In this document: piece by piece, positions 14,385 through 23,932 of the stretch | Numbering within the stretch: position 1 is the first letter of the stretch | Layout of the letters: each line of letters begins with the position of its first letter | Origin: JBFELO01 sp041552055 | Lineage (GTDB): Bacteria; Acidobacteriota; Thermoanaerobaculia; Thermoanaerobaculales; Sulfomarinibacteraceae | Length of the DNA: 52,278 nucleotides | Direction of reading: 5' to 3' | Assembly: GCA_041552055.1 (NCBI GenBank) | Contig: JBFELO010000016.1 | Coordinates: 1-52,278, forward strand | Made by a program: the position numbers and the translations under genes | Notes under the pieces: model-generated | What the model saw: the letters and a program-made list of their open reading frames with translations, nothing else | Database searches by the model: none | What the model was told of the DNA's origin: nothing

Positions 14385-15629
14385 ATGTCGCAACGACCCT
14401 GCCTCGTTCTGCTTTGTCTCGCCGTGTTCTTTGCCACGCCGGTCGCCGCCCAGGAGGACGAGCCTCCCCCACCGGTGGAGGTGAGCCACCTGACGGGCCC
14501 GCTCCACCTGCTACGCTGCAACGGCAACGTCGCCGCGGTAGCCTCGGTCGGTGACGACGGCATCCTCCTCGTCGACACCGGCTACAACGCCACCGCCGAG
14601 GCGGTGCGGGGCGCCCTGGCCGAGCTCGACACTGGTCCGGTCCGCATCATCGTGAACACCCACGGCGACGGCGACCACGCGGGTGGCAATGCGGCCCTGG
14701 GCGAGGATGCGGTGATCATCGCCCACCCTGCTGTGCGGCGCCAGATGGCTCAATACTTCGCGCTCGTGCCGCTCGACACGGCGGGTCAGCCGACCATGAG
14801 CCTGGACGGTGAGGCCTCGATCCACTTCAACGGCGATGTCATCCGGCTGCTGCCGGTGCCCGGCGGCCACACCGCGGGTGACCTGGTCGTGCACTTCGTC
14901 CAAGCCAACGTTGTGTGCGTCGGCGACATCGTGCTCTCCGGCACGTTCCCCAACGCCGACCCGGCGCGCGGCGGCGACGCCCAGCGGCTGGCCGAGGTGC
15001 TGCGCTGGCTGATGGCCACGCTGCCGGCCGACACCACGCTCGTCCCCGGCCACGGACCGCTGTTGACCGTCGCCGAGCTGCAGAGCTACGTCGCGATGGT
15101 CGAGGGAACGACGGCTGCGATCCGTTCCGAGGTTGCAGAAGGCCGCTCGCTCGAGGAAACCCTCGAGCGGCAGCCGCTCACCGCATGGGCCGAGTGGGAG
15201 AGCCCGGAGATCGGTCTCAGCTTCGACGACTGGACCACCGAGGTGTACGCCAGCCTGACGGCGACCCCCCGCCCATCGATCTGTGACCCTGTGACCGAAG
15301 CGCTGATGGAGGACGGGGCCGCAGCCGCCTTGGCGACCTATCGACGACTTCGGGAACAGGAGCCCGACTCGTGGAACTTCGCCGAGAACGAGCTCAACAC
15401 CCTCGGCTACCAGCTGCTGGCCCGCGACCTGGTCGACGAGGCGATCGCGGTCTTCGAGCTCAACGTCGAGGCCTACCCCGACGCCTTCAACACCTACGAC
15501 AGTTTGGGGGAAGGGTACATGACAGCCGGCAACAACGAGCTGGCGGTCGCCAACTACGAACGCTCGCTGGAGCTGAATCCCGACAACACCAACGCCACCG
15601 CCATGCTCACCCGGCTGCGGGGAGAGTGA
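14385..15629 (+). CDS. Secreted metallo-beta-lactamase-fold hydrolase with TPR tail
   Basis: A 414-residue protein. The signal peptide is residues 1-22 (PVAAQ). The MBL fold follows: LLVDTGY, NTHGDGDHAGGN (91-102), PVPGGHTAGD, VGDIVLSGTFP and VPGHGP. The canonical HxHxDH motif reads H93-G-D-G-D-H98, so the second zinc histidine is Asp; zinc loading or nuclearity may differ. From about residue 330 there is a TPR module (FELNVEAYPDAFNTYDSLGE, then NYERSLELNPDNTNATAML). A near copy of this module ends the unrelated alpha/beta hydrolase at 27620-29968. Quinoprotein-relay-like or lactamase-like hydrolysis is possible; the substrate is unknown. The ATG at 14385 follows AGGGAGGA. Confidence 0.8.
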   Translation: MSQRPCLVLLCLAVFFATPVAAQEDEPPPPVEVSHLTGPLHLLRCNGNVAAVASVGDDGILLVDTGYNATAEAVRGALAELDTGPVRIIVNTHGDGDHAGGNAALGEDAVIIAHPAVRRQMAQYFALVPLDTAGQPTMSLDGEASIHFNGDVIRLLPVPGGHTAGDLVVHFVQANVVCVGDIVLSGTFPNADPARGGDAQRLAEVLRWLMATLPADTTLVPGHGPLLTVAELQSYVAMVEGTTAAIRSEVAEGRSLEETLERQPLTAWAEWESPEIGLSFDDWTTEVYASLTATPRPSICDPVTEALMEDGAAAALATYRRLREQEPDSWNFAENELNTLGYQLLARDLVDEAIAVFELNVEAYPDAFNTYDSLGEGYMTAGNNELAVANYERSLELNPDNTNATAMLTRLRGE

Positions 15630-15753
15630 GCCCGAACACGTCGGCCTCGACACCGATCCCCTGAGTCGTGCCGCATCGTCACCATTGACGAGTCTCAGAA
15701 CTCCCATATCGCCTTCGGTCAAGGTATGCTGATGCCTCCCTCGGGAGGACATC

Positions 15754-18408
15754 ATGGCGCTCGAGAAAGGGACTCGGCTCGGGCCGTACGAGATCGTCGA
15801 GGCCGTGGGGGCCGGCGGCATGGGCGAGGTGTACCGGGCCCACGACACGCGCCTCGACCGCACGGTGGCCATCAAAGTCCTGTCGGAGCACATGGCGGCA
15901 AGCCCGGACCTGCGCCAGCGGCTCGAGCGCGAGGCCCGGGCGGTGTCGAGCCTGTCCCACCCCCACGTGTGCGCCCTGTACGACGTCGGGCACGAGGGCG
16001 GCGTCGACTACCTGGTGATGGAGTTCCTCGACGGCGAGTCGATGGCCGACCGGCTCGCCAAAGGTCCCCTGCCGGTCGAGGAGCTGCTCCGGGTCGCGAC
16101 CCAGATCGCCGACGCGCTGGAGAAGGCCCACCGATCCGGCATCATCCACCGCGACTTGAAGCCGGCGAACATCATGCTCACCCGGGAGGGTGCCAAGCTG
16201 CTGGACTTCGGCCTGGCCAAGGCACTACCACCGATCTCGGGTTCGGGAGCGGACCTGACCGCCTCGCCCACGGAGAGCCAGCCGCTCACCGCGGCGGGCA
16301 CGGTCCTCGGCACCTACCAGTACATGGCGCCGGAGCAGCTCGAGTGCAAGGAGATCGACTCGCGCACGGACATCTTCGCCCTCGGCGCCGTGCTGTACGA
16401 GATGGCCACCGGTCAGCGCGCCTTCAGCGGCAACTCCGCTGCCAGCCTCATCGCCGGGATCATGCACGACCAGCCGCAGCCAGCGTCGCAGGTCCGCCCG
16501 ATGACGCCCCCCGCTCTCGACCGGGTGATCCAGACCTGCCTCGCCAAGGACCCGGACGACCGGTGGCAGACCGCGCACGACGTCAAGCTTCAGCTGAAGT
16601 GGATCGCCGAGGGCGGTTCGGTGGCCGGGGTGCCGGCACCGGTGGCGGCGCGGCGCAAGAGCCGCGAGCGGCTGGCCTGGGCGATTGCAACGGCAGCCGC
16701 GCTTGCCGCTATCCTGTCGACCGTTGGCTGGGTGCGCCGCGCGCCTGTCCCGCCCCGGGTGACGCGGTTCCACATCGAAGTACCGACAATCCTGGACGTC
16801 GTGGGATCGCCGCGGATATCGCCCGACGGGCGCACGGTGGCGTTTCAGGCCACCGACTCGGCCGGTGAGTCCCGGCTGTGGCTGCGCCCGCTCGACAGCC
16901 TCGAGGCACGCCCGCTGCCAGGGACCGAGGGGATGAATTACCGACCGATCTGGTCGCCGGACAGCCGGCACGTGGCGTTCTTCGCCGACGGCAGGCTCAA
17001 GCGAGTCGCTCTCGACGGCGGCCATGTGCAGATCGTCTGCGACGTGGACTCGGGAGCGGACGGCAGCTGGAATCAGCACGGCGACATCCTGTACGACGGC
17101 GGGGACAACGACCCGATCCGGAGGGTCGACGCCGCCGGCGGCATCCCCCGGCCCGCCGTGCCGGTCGACACCGAGGCGGGAGAGGTCGCCGTGGGCTGGC
17201 CCGAGTTCCTGCCGGACGGCCGCCGCTTCCTCTACGTGATGTGGTCCGAGGACGCCAGCTCTCGGCTCATGCTCGGTGAGCTGGATTCGAACGAGGTGAC
17301 CTCCCTGATGGACGTCGACTCGCGTGTCCAGTACGCCGAGCCGGGCTACCTCATCTACGTGCGCGAGGACACCCTGGTGGTCCAGCCTTTCGACGCCACA
17401 GCCGGTCGGATCCAGGGAGACCCGAGGCCAGTCGCGCAGCAGATGGGTATCGACGAGGTCGGCCTGGCCGATTTCTCCGCAGCGCGCAACGGCACCTTGG
17501 TGTATCGGGCCGAGGGGTCCGCAGTGCGCCGCCTCGTGTGGCGCGACCGGTCAGGCCGCGAGCTCGGCTCGGTCGGCACGCCGGCCGTGCACGGTGACAT
17601 GTGGTTGTCGCCGGACGGCGGTAGGGTGGCCGTGGATAGCGGCGATCCGGGTGGCGAGGGCAGCGATCTCTGGATCCACGACGTCGCGCGCGGCGTGGCC
17701 TCCCGCTTCACCTTCGATCCTGCGAGCGACATCGCACCGGTGTGGTCGCCCGACGGCACACGCATCGCGTTCAGCTCGATGCGGCGGACCGGGGCCAGCT
17801 ATGACCTCTACGTCAAGGACGCGACCGGAGCCGGGTCCGTAGAAGAAGTCCTGTCCGGCGACAAGCAGCTGATCGCAGCCGACTGGTCACGAGACGGAAA
17901 ATACCTCGCGTACAGCTCGTTCGACCCAGAATCCCGCTGGGACGTGTGGGCGATGCCCATGGACGGTTCGGGCGAGCCCGTCCCGGTCGTCGCGACCGAG
18001 TTCGCGGAAAGCCGACCCACGTTCTCGCCGGATGGGGCTTGGATTGCCTACCAGTCGATCGAGTCGGGCGAGTGGGAGATCTACGTGCGCTCGTTCCCGG
18101 GGCCGGGCGGCAGGTGGCAGGTGTCCACCGATGGCGGCACCGACCCTCGTTGGAGCCACGACGGGCGCGAGATCTTCTACCTCGACGCCGACGAGCGCCT
18201 CACGTCCGTCGTGGTCCAGACCACCCCTCGGTTTCAAGCGGACCTGCCCGAGACCTTGTTCGACGCGCAGGTGTTTCCCGGGACCTTCAGGAGCCGGTAC
18301 GCGGTGGCGGCCGACGGCGAGCGGTTCCTGCTGCTGTCCAGGACCGATACCCAGACCGTGCCGCCGCTCACGGTGGTGATGAACTGGACCGCGGCCCTCT
18401 TCGAGTAG
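15754..18408 (+). CDS. Ser/Thr protein kinase with transmembrane helix and PD40/TolB-like sensor domain
   Basis: An 884-residue eukaryotic-like kinase. The Hanks domain (about 9-275) is intact: glycine loop GAGGMGEVY (19-27), Lys41 in AIKVL, HRDLKPANIM with catalytic Asp134, DFG at 151-153 and APEQ at 192-195. A single hydrophobic helix (307-328) leads to an extracytoplasmic part with repeated PD40/WD40-like motifs (SPDGRTVAFQ, SPDSRHVAFF, SPDGTRIAFS, SRDGKYLAYS, SPDGAWIAYQ). This architecture is common in Acidobacteriota and Myxococcota, where the beta-propeller is taken to sense an envelope ligand; no ligand is known here. The ATG at 15754 follows GGGAGG. It nearly touches the convergent gene ending at 18422. 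No cognate phosphatase or FHA partner is adjacent. Confidence 0.9.
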   Translation: MALEKGTRLGPYEIVEAVGAGGMGEVYRAHDTRLDRTVAIKVLSEHMAASPDLRQRLEREARAVSSLSHPHVCALYDVGHEGGVDYLVMEFLDGESMADRLAKGPLPVEELLRVATQIADALEKAHRSGIIHRDLKPANIMLTREGAKLLDFGLAKALPPISGSGADLTASPTESQPLTAAGTVLGTYQYMAPEQLECKEIDSRTDIFALGAVLYEMATGQRAFSGNSAASLIAGIMHDQPQPASQVRPMTPPALDRVIQTCLAKDPDDRWQTAHDVKLQLKWIAEGGSVAGVPAPVAARRKSRERLAWAIATAAALAAILSTVGWVRRAPVPPRVTRFHIEVPTILDVVGSPRISPDGRTVAFQATDSAGESRLWLRPLDSLEARPLPGTEGMNYRPIWSPDSRHVAFFADGRLKRVALDGGHVQIVCDVDSGADGSWNQHGDILYDGGDNDPIRRVDAAGGIPRPAVPVDTEAGEVAVGWPEFLPDGRRFLYVMWSEDASSRLMLGELDSNEVTSLMDVDSRVQYAEPGYLIYVREDTLVVQPFDATAGRIQGDPRPVAQQMGIDEVGLADFSAARNGTLVYRAEGSAVRRLVWRDRSGRELGSVGTPAVHGDMWLSPDGGRVAVDSGDPGGEGSDLWIHDVARGVASRFTFDPASDIAPVWSPDGTRIAFSSMRRTGASYDLYVKDATGAGSVEEVLSGDKQLIAADWSRDGKYLAYSSFDPESRWDVWAMPMDGSGEPVPVVATEFAESRPTFSPDGAWIAYQSIESGEWEIYVRSFPGPGGRWQVSTDGGTDPRWSHDGREIFYLDADERLTSVVVQTTPRFQADLPETLFDAQVFPGTFRSRYAVAADGERFLLLSRTDTQTVPPLTVVMNWTAALFE

Positions 18409-18421
18409 CCGCGTACATGAG

Positions 18422-19210
18422 TCACCGAATTTTGTGGAACTCGCTGTAACGGTAATAGTTCCGCTTACGCATGCGCTTCAGAGGAACCTTCACCTCCGAC
18501 ACCATGTCGATCTCGTGGGGCAACCAGCCCTCGCCGGGCACCGGTCCGAGCTCGGAAGTGATCTCGAGCTTCTCGATCCGGACCACGCCGTAGGCTGTGA
18601 CCGGACGGCTGAGGGAGATCCTGCCGCGTACGATGTGCAGCGTATCCTCCTCGATCCACAGAATGCCGATTTGAGCGGCCACAAGTCGCTCCTCGAGCGT
18701 GGCTTTCACCGGCTCGGGCGACGGCAGCATCTCGAGCCGATGGCACCGTCGGCCGCGGACCTCATCGAAACCGCGGTGGCGCCACTCGTGCAGCTGCAGC
18801 CCTGTGAGCAACGCGGTAAACGACTCGTCGCTGCTCGGATCCGCTGACCCGGCGAGCGCCATGTGCAGGTGCCTGGAGAACCGAGCCGCCTCGAGGTTCT
18901 TCCTGATCTCACGCTGACTCGGTTTTCGACCGTCGTGCGCGATCAGCACCTCGTCAAAACCTTCCCCCCAAGGGGTGCACTGGAAGATCAAGATCTCTCT
19001 GTCGGTCACCGTACCGCGCGCGTCGAACGACTCCCGGACGACGTGGCGCCGGAACCTGTAGTCGTACCAGGCGCTGACGTCCTCGACTTCCTGCTCCGCC
19101 GCCCGCGCGATCAACTCCGACGCGTCGACTGGCGTCCCGGGTGTCGCCGGCGCCGCTGCGAGAATCGCAGCGGCAGCCAACGCTCCGCCTGTGGTCCTGC
19201 GCGAGCGCAT
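18422..19210 (-). CDS. Secreted protein of unknown function
   Basis: A 262-residue protein with an N-terminal RRTTGGALAAAAILAAAPAT signal peptide. The mature part is rich in charged residues and beta-prone segments (YDYRFRRHVVRESFDARG, GRRCHRLEMLPS, LWIEEDTLHIVRG, GVVRIEKLEITSELG), faintly reminiscent of periplasmic lipoprotein-carrier (LolA-like) folds; this is not strong enough to name it. It starts 73 bp downstream of the DUF5916 gene on the same strand and is likely in its operon. ATG 19210 was chosen because the signal peptide begins there. Confidence 0.65.
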   Translation of the reverse strand: MRSRRTTGGALAAAAILAAAPATPGTPVDASELIARAAEQEVEDVSAWYDYRFRRHVVRESFDARGTVTDREILIFQCTPWGEGFDEVLIAHDGRKPSQREIRKNLEAARFSRHLHMALAGSADPSSDESFTALLTGLQLHEWRHRGFDEVRGRRCHRLEMLPSPEPVKATLEERLVAAQIGILWIEEDTLHIVRGRISLSRPVTAYGVVRIEKLEITSELGPVPGEGWLPHEIDMVSEVKVPLKRMRKRNYYRYSEFHKIR

Positions 19211-19283
19211 GATCTCCACGTTCGAGTGTACATCGCCGCACAGGTCTCCCAAGTGTCCCGCCGCTCCCGGATGCGAACCGACA

Positions 19284-21521
19284 TCACAGGTTCCAGGCGT
19301 AGCCGACCTTGACGAACACGGTGTCGTCGGTGCGGTCAAGACCGTTGCTCCACTCGTTGGCGGAGTTGCCCGAGTAGCCGACGAACACCACGGTCTGCGG
19401 ATTGATCTTGTAGGAACCGAGCAACTGGGCGAACACGGATCTGGAGCGGTCGTCCACCTCGTCCACGTAAAGCGCCGGGTCGCGTGCGGTGTCCGAGTAC
19501 TGGACGACCGCGCGCACGCCGAGACGGCGGGTGAACTGGTAGCGGGCATACAGCTGGCTGAGGTTGGCGGTGTAGAGCCGGCCGCCCTCCACATCGAGGA
19601 TCTCCCAGGTGTGGTCGAGGCCGACCGAGAGGTGACGACCGACCACGACCTCGACGATCGGATTCAGCCGGAGCCGCGTGCCCTGCTGGACGTTGTCGTA
19701 GTCGATGCGGTCGCCGAAAGTGCCACCCAGCACCAGCAGCCAGCGGCCGGTCGGCCAGAAGCCACCTTCGAATTCGACATGGCTGCCGTCGAACTTCGTG
19801 TTGTCGTGCCACTCGTGGCCGAAGTAGCCGCCCATGTCGAAGAACGACCGCCTGGGACCGGCGTAGTTGAACCAGCAGGTGACGTAGCGGGTCAGGAGGT
19901 TGCCAGAGTGGTCCTGCGACCCCTCGATCCCGTTGCCCACGTTGAGCAGCGTCCAGGGTCCGCCGGGGTCACGTTCCCACGTGTGACCCCAGCCGATGTC
20001 ACCGTAGCGGTAGTCGGCCTGCGGCATGAAGCCGAGGTCGGCACGAAAGCCGGGGCTGATGTCGAGGTAGTGGCCGTACCAGTCCCACGTCTTGGTGTTG
20101 TGGAAGTAGAAGGCATCGACCGCGGTGCCGGTAAATTCGCCCTCGGGTTGGTCGAAGTCCGCGACCACCTGAGACGGGTAGTGGGTCATGGAACCCATGA
20201 CCTGGACCGTGACCCGATCCCTCCGGGTGAAGCGGACGTCACCGTCAACGGCGACCAGGCGGTTGAAGTAGTCACCGCCCTGGCGGTCGGTGACCAGCGC
20301 GCCGACGCTCGAGGCCCGGGCGAGGTCGCGACGGTATCGGAAGACCGAGGCCTGGGTCTCGAGCTCGAGCGTCGTCGAGTCCGAGCCCTGGTTACCCGGA
20401 AAGATCAGGTTGGTGATCCCGTCGCGCGCACTGAAGGCGCCGATGGCGCTCACGCCGGCCTTGCCCGTGACCTTTGCGCCCCACATCGGGTCGGCGATGG
20501 TACGGGTGTAGACCGCGTCCAAACGGGTGTTGAAGAAATCGGCGCCCTGCAGGAAGAACGGCCGCTTTTCCTGGTAGTACAGAGCGAACTGAGTGTTGAT
20601 GTCGAGCTGGGCTGCATCGGCCTCGACGTGCGAGAAATCGGGGTTGACCGTGGCGTTGAGCGTCAGGTTCGGGGTGAAACCCCAGCGCGCGGTGACACCG
20701 AGCTGCGTGTCCCGGTAGCTGACGGTCTCGCTCTCGAGGCTCTTCGCCGGGTCGCCGTGCTCCTGGGTCATGACCGACGACACGGTAGGAATGATCTCGA
20801 GGTTGCGCCCCGGCGAGGCGTCGCGGAAACCCACGACCTTCTCGGTCTGGCAGAAATAGCAGTTGTTGTTGCGGTCACGTGGGAACAGCGCGATGTGATG
20901 GCGCACGCTGCGCGGATAGCTGCGCACGAGGTCGAGCCCCCAGGTCTGGACGTCGGCGGATTTCTGGAAGCCGAGGCAGTGGAACGGGATCGCCATCTCG
21001 ACCTCGTAACCGAACTGCGTGATCCTCCCAGCCGACTCCCAGATGGCGTCCCAGCTCCCGCCGCCGCCGCTGTCGGCCTCGATCTGGTCGCCCTGAATGC
21101 CGACCGGGTTTGAGAAGAACTCATAGGCCCGCCGCTGGTCGTTGAAGGTGTCGAGGACGATGGCAACCCAGTCGTCGTCATACATGTCGTCCCGATCACA
21201 CAGCCGGGCCTGAATCGCCCTTGGATCGGGGTCGTAGGCCTTGAAGGCGACCACGAGGTGGTCGGCGGTGTAGGCGAGCAAGGCCTCGGTCCGCACCGGT
21301 GGGTCGATGTTCTCGCCCGGGCGGACTTCGTAGGCAAGCTCCAGTGAGAGAGCCTCACCCCACTCCTCAGGGTCGACGGCGCCATCGATGCGGGGCATGG
21401 CGTCGATCCGAGGGATGTGATGAACTCGAGGGTCCGCGGAACTGGATGAAACGACGACAAATGCGAGCGCCGTGAGCACGACGGGGCGCCACAGGGTGGC
21501 CTGAGATCGTTCGATCCTCAC
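19284..21521 (-). CDS. DUF5916 / CBM9-like outer-membrane beta-barrel protein
   Basis: A 745-residue protein with a signal peptide (residues about 11-28). The N-terminal domain is CBM9-like: IDGAVDPEEWGEA, VAFKAYDPDP, DDDWVAIVLDTFNDQRRAYEF and NPVGIQGDQ. The remainder is the DUF5916 outer-membrane barrel, with ADAAQLDINTQF, EKRPFFLQGADFF, many alternating aromatic strands and a C-terminal strand KVGYAWNL suited to BAM recognition. It probably sits in the outer membrane and binds or imports a carbohydrate-like ligand; this is inference. No TonB box was identified. The gene starts at ATG 21521 and is followed by the small secreted protein. Confidence 0.82.
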   Translation of the reverse strand: MRIERSQATLWRPVVLTALAFVVVSSSSADPRVHHIPRIDAMPRIDGAVDPEEWGEALSLELAYEVRPGENIDPPVRTEALLAYTADHLVVAFKAYDPDPRAIQARLCDRDDMYDDDWVAIVLDTFNDQRRAYEFFSNPVGIQGDQIEADSGGGGSWDAIWESAGRITQFGYEVEMAIPFHCLGFQKSADVQTWGLDLVRSYPRSVRHHIALFPRDRNNNCYFCQTEKVVGFRDASPGRNLEIIPTVSSVMTQEHGDPAKSLESETVSYRDTQLGVTARWGFTPNLTLNATVNPDFSHVEADAAQLDINTQFALYYQEKRPFFLQGADFFNTRLDAVYTRTIADPMWGAKVTGKAGVSAIGAFSARDGITNLIFPGNQGSDSTTLELETQASVFRYRRDLARASSVGALVTDRQGGDYFNRLVAVDGDVRFTRRDRVTVQVMGSMTHYPSQVVADFDQPEGEFTGTAVDAFYFHNTKTWDWYGHYLDISPGFRADLGFMPQADYRYGDIGWGHTWERDPGGPWTLLNVGNGIEGSQDHSGNLLTRYVTCWFNYAGPRRSFFDMGGYFGHEWHDNTKFDGSHVEFEGGFWPTGRWLLVLGGTFGDRIDYDNVQQGTRLRLNPIVEVVVGRHLSVGLDHTWEILDVEGGRLYTANLSQLYARYQFTRRLGVRAVVQYSDTARDPALYVDEVDDRSRSVFAQLLGSYKINPQTVVFVGYSGNSANEWSNGLDRTDDTVFVKVGYAWNL

Positions 21522-21821
21522 GGTGCTTTCTCCATTTCGGCGGTGGTTCGACGATTGTCCGCCAGCTTCTACCTATGGATACGCCTGGAAGAGGGCGGCG
21601 TTGCATCCTCTCAACGCATTTGATGCCATGAGCCGACGCAAGGTTGGATCGAGACGAGGCGTCCGGAGTCATCAGTGGTGGCGGCGCGTGGGCCTGGTGC
21701 GTCTGACGGTCACCGAGGACGATCGACGCGAGCTGGTATCTCGAATCCGCCGTCGGGAGGGTTCTGCCAATCCCGTTGTACGGTCGCTGCCGTCAGGAGC
21801 GAGAGCGCCGCTGCGCCGCCC
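21522..21821. other. Intergenic spacer
   Basis: 300 bp between DUF6485 and DUF5916 on the same strand. No gene or strong hairpin was recognised; a promoter for the DUF5916 gene is expected here but was not identified. Confidence 0.4.
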
Positions 21822-22025
21822 TCAGATTTTCCCGTGCACCACCAGCTCGGCGAAGTTCTCGAACGAGCGGTTCCACGTTTTCTCGGCCTGGGCCGGGAAG
21901 CAGCAGGCGGGCAGCTCGCGCGCTCGGAGGTGGTAGCTGATGCACTCGCAGCACGTCCCCTTGCGTTTGCACGGCTCGTAGCTGCAGTTGCAGACGTCCA
22001 GGTTTTGCCGCTGCCTGCACTCCAT
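21822..22025 (-). CDS. DUF6485 cysteine-rich small protein
   Basis: A 67-residue protein with the family's cysteine pattern: MEC (C3), DVCNCSYEPCKRKGTCCECI (residues 10-29) and PACCFP. The many cysteines suggest zinc or an iron-sulfur centre, although no function is established for the family. The ATG at 22025 is preceded by GGAGGT. It stands alone, divergent from the NTF2-like gene. Confidence 0.85.
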   Translation of the reverse strand: MECRQRQNLDVCNCSYEPCKRKGTCCECISYHLRARELPACCFPAQAEKTWNRSFENFAELVVHGKI

Positions 22026-22176
22026 GGCCCACCTCCGACGACATCAGGATACCTCCAAGGCGGCCGGCCGGAACCCGCGCAGGAGCTGTTCGGCTGAGGG
22101 TCTTCCGCGCGGCAACCCAACGAGCCGACGCTCGTATCTGACGGAGAGACATCGCCCTCAGGGGGGCAGACAACCG

Positions 22177-23154
22177 ATGACCCGCAATGCCGCGATCACC
22201 ACTGCCATGCCGGTGACGGCTGCAGTGTGGGCTTGCTCCGACGGCCGGCAGGAGATGACCGAGCGAGCAGCGATCGAGGAGGGCATCATGGCGAACGGAG
22301 TCGTTGTCGAGACGTTGATCGTCGATCTGGAACGGGCAGCGCTCGAACAGTTCGGCCGCGGAGACATCGATGGCTCGCTCGCGCGGTGCGAGGAGGAGAT
22401 CTCCACCTTCGATCCATTCGTGGAACGTCGGATCGACGGCCTGACGGCACTCGCGACGCACTACGAGGTCGCGCGGGGCAAGCCTCAGTACGATTCCTGC
22501 GATCTGAGGGATGTCCGCGTCCAGGCGTTCGACAACACGGCGATCCTCACCTACGTGCTCGCCACCGCGGATTCGTCTGACCCACACTTCGAACCGACGC
22601 GCTGGAAGGTCACCATGGTGTACCACCGGTCCGAAGACCGGTGGCGCGTCGTGCACTCTCACTTCGCCCTGTTCGCCGACTCCTTGCCGCGCGACTTCGA
22701 GCTCACGATTCCGCCGGCTGACCTCGGGCAAATCGAAGGTGCAACTCTGCGCGAACTGCTGGTGCTCGAGGACAGCGCCATGGAGCGTTGGCGGTGCGGC
22801 GACCCCTGGGGGTTCTGGGAGCTGAGCGCGCCGGGGGTCAGCTACTTCGATCCGGAGACCGACGGCCGGCTCGACGGCGCGGACGCACTGCGTCGGCTGT
22901 ACGCCGAGGTCGAGGGCAAGATCCACTACGACGTCAGTGAGTATGTCGCGCCCCGGGTCCAGGTGTTCTTCGACGTGGCGGTGCTCAGCTACCAGTACCG
23001 ATCGGCCGACATCCGGGAGGACGGGTCGGCCAGCTCCGGCACCCGCTGGAATACCACCGAGGTGTTCGCCAGAATCGACGGCCGGTGGCGCATCGTCCAC
23101 ACCCACTGGTCGTACGCCCGAGCAGGCATATCCGAACTCGCCCCTTCGAGTTGA
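22177..23154 (+). CDS. Tandem NTF2-like (SnoaL/DUF4440-type) protein
   Basis: 325 residues from ATG 22177, or 288 from ATG 22288. The upstream start adds a hydrophobic leader ending VWACSDG, which could be a lipobox-like signal with an unusual Trp at -2. The downstream start has the better ribosome-binding site (GAGGAGGG). The body holds two similar NTF2-like domains, each with a helix, SYFDP- or STFDP-type and DGLTAL- or DGADAL-type segments, and a closing DRWRVVHSHFA or GRWRIVHTHWS strand. Such domains are ligand-binding cones or ketosteroid-isomerase-like; no catalytic pair is evident. The function is unknown. It is followed by the haem-binding gene on the same strand. Confidence 0.72.
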   Translation: MTRNAAITTAMPVTAAVWACSDGRQEMTERAAIEEGIMANGVVVETLIVDLERAALEQFGRGDIDGSLARCEEEISTFDPFVERRIDGLTALATHYEVARGKPQYDSCDLRDVRVQAFDNTAILTYVLATADSSDPHFEPTRWKVTMVYHRSEDRWRVVHSHFALFADSLPRDFELTIPPADLGQIEGATLRELLVLEDSAMERWRCGDPWGFWELSAPGVSYFDPETDGRLDGADALRRLYAEVEGKIHYDVSEYVAPRVQVFFDVAVLSYQYRSADIREDGSASSGTRWNTTEVFARIDGRWRIVHTHWSYARAGISELAPSS

Positions 23155-23332
23155 GAGTGCGCCGAAAAGCTGCTCGAGCCGGATGATCCTGCCTGGCGCT
23201 GGTTGCGATCGGCCGCCTGGACCCAGTTCTCGGGCACCTGCGACACGATGCGCTCGGACGGGGCGACGATGGTGGATAATGGCGAACGGTGGAACCGACA
23301 GGCCGGTTGGCGGTTCGACCGGGAGGCTCGAC

Positions 23333-23773
23333 GTGTCGAAGACGCTGCTCCGCCTGTCGCTGGCCACTGTCGTGGTGGTCGTGGTCACCCAGTTCGCTCC
23401 GGTCGAGCGCACCAATCCGCCGGTCGAGGCGGACTTCGACGGTCCAGTCGAGGTCGCAGCGGTGCTGAGAACGTCCTGTTACGACTGTCACTCGAACGAG
23501 ACCCGCTGGCCGTGGTACAGCCGGGTCGCGCCAATGTCGTGGCTCGTCGCCCACGACGTCGAGGAGGCGCGTGATCATATGAACTTCTCGCTGTGGGGAA
23601 CCTATGATCCGCGCCGGCAGGAGAAGCTTGCCGAGGACATCTGGGAGGAGGTCGAGGAAGGCGAGATGCCGCTCCGCAAGTACCTCCTCGCCCACCCCGA
23701 CGCCCGGCTGTCCGAGTCGGCGAAGCAGACCCTCCGGGAGTGGTCTCTCGAGGTCGCAGGTCACGGCCGGTAG
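23333..23773 (+). CDS. Haem_bd domain cytochrome-like protein
   Basis: A 146-residue protein with an N-terminal membrane anchor or signal (LLRLSLATVVVVVVTQF) and the characteristic Haem_bd motif CYDCHSNETRWPWYSRVAPM (residues 49-68), in which C49-x-x-C52-H53 would bind one c-type haem and the downstream Met may be an axial ligand. The C-terminal part (EKLAEDIWEEVEEGEMPLRKY) is also typical of the family. These are membrane-attached periplasmic cytochromes of unknown partner. GTG 23333 is chosen because GGGAGG precedes it; ATG 23279 in the same frame is an alternative. Confidence 0.85.
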   Translation: MSKTLLRLSLATVVVVVVTQFAPVERTNPPVEADFDGPVEVAAVLRTSCYDCHSNETRWPWYSRVAPMSWLVAHDVEEARDHMNFSLWGTYDPRRQEKLAEDIWEEVEEGEMPLRKYLLAHPDARLSESAKQTLREWSLEVAGHGR

Positions 23774-23932
23774 GCGGCGATCGGGGTTCGCGCGTCCGCT
23801 CGCTCTCGGCCGGGGGTTGCGGCCGGTCGACGGAGCGAGCCACAGGCACCTTTGACGGAGAATCGGGGCCGTGGCCTCGGGGATTGCTATCCTGCTTGGC
23901 ATCACCGAGCGGGAGCTCAACGTGGAGGTGCC

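Noticed and set aside
14511..15893. Long opposite-strand ORFs, for example 460 aa at 14511-15893, 593 aa at 3490-5271 and 741 aa at 27779-30004
   Set aside because: They are antisense shadows of well-supported genes with high-GC codon bias; translations show low-complexity Arg/Val/His-rich sequence without family motifs.
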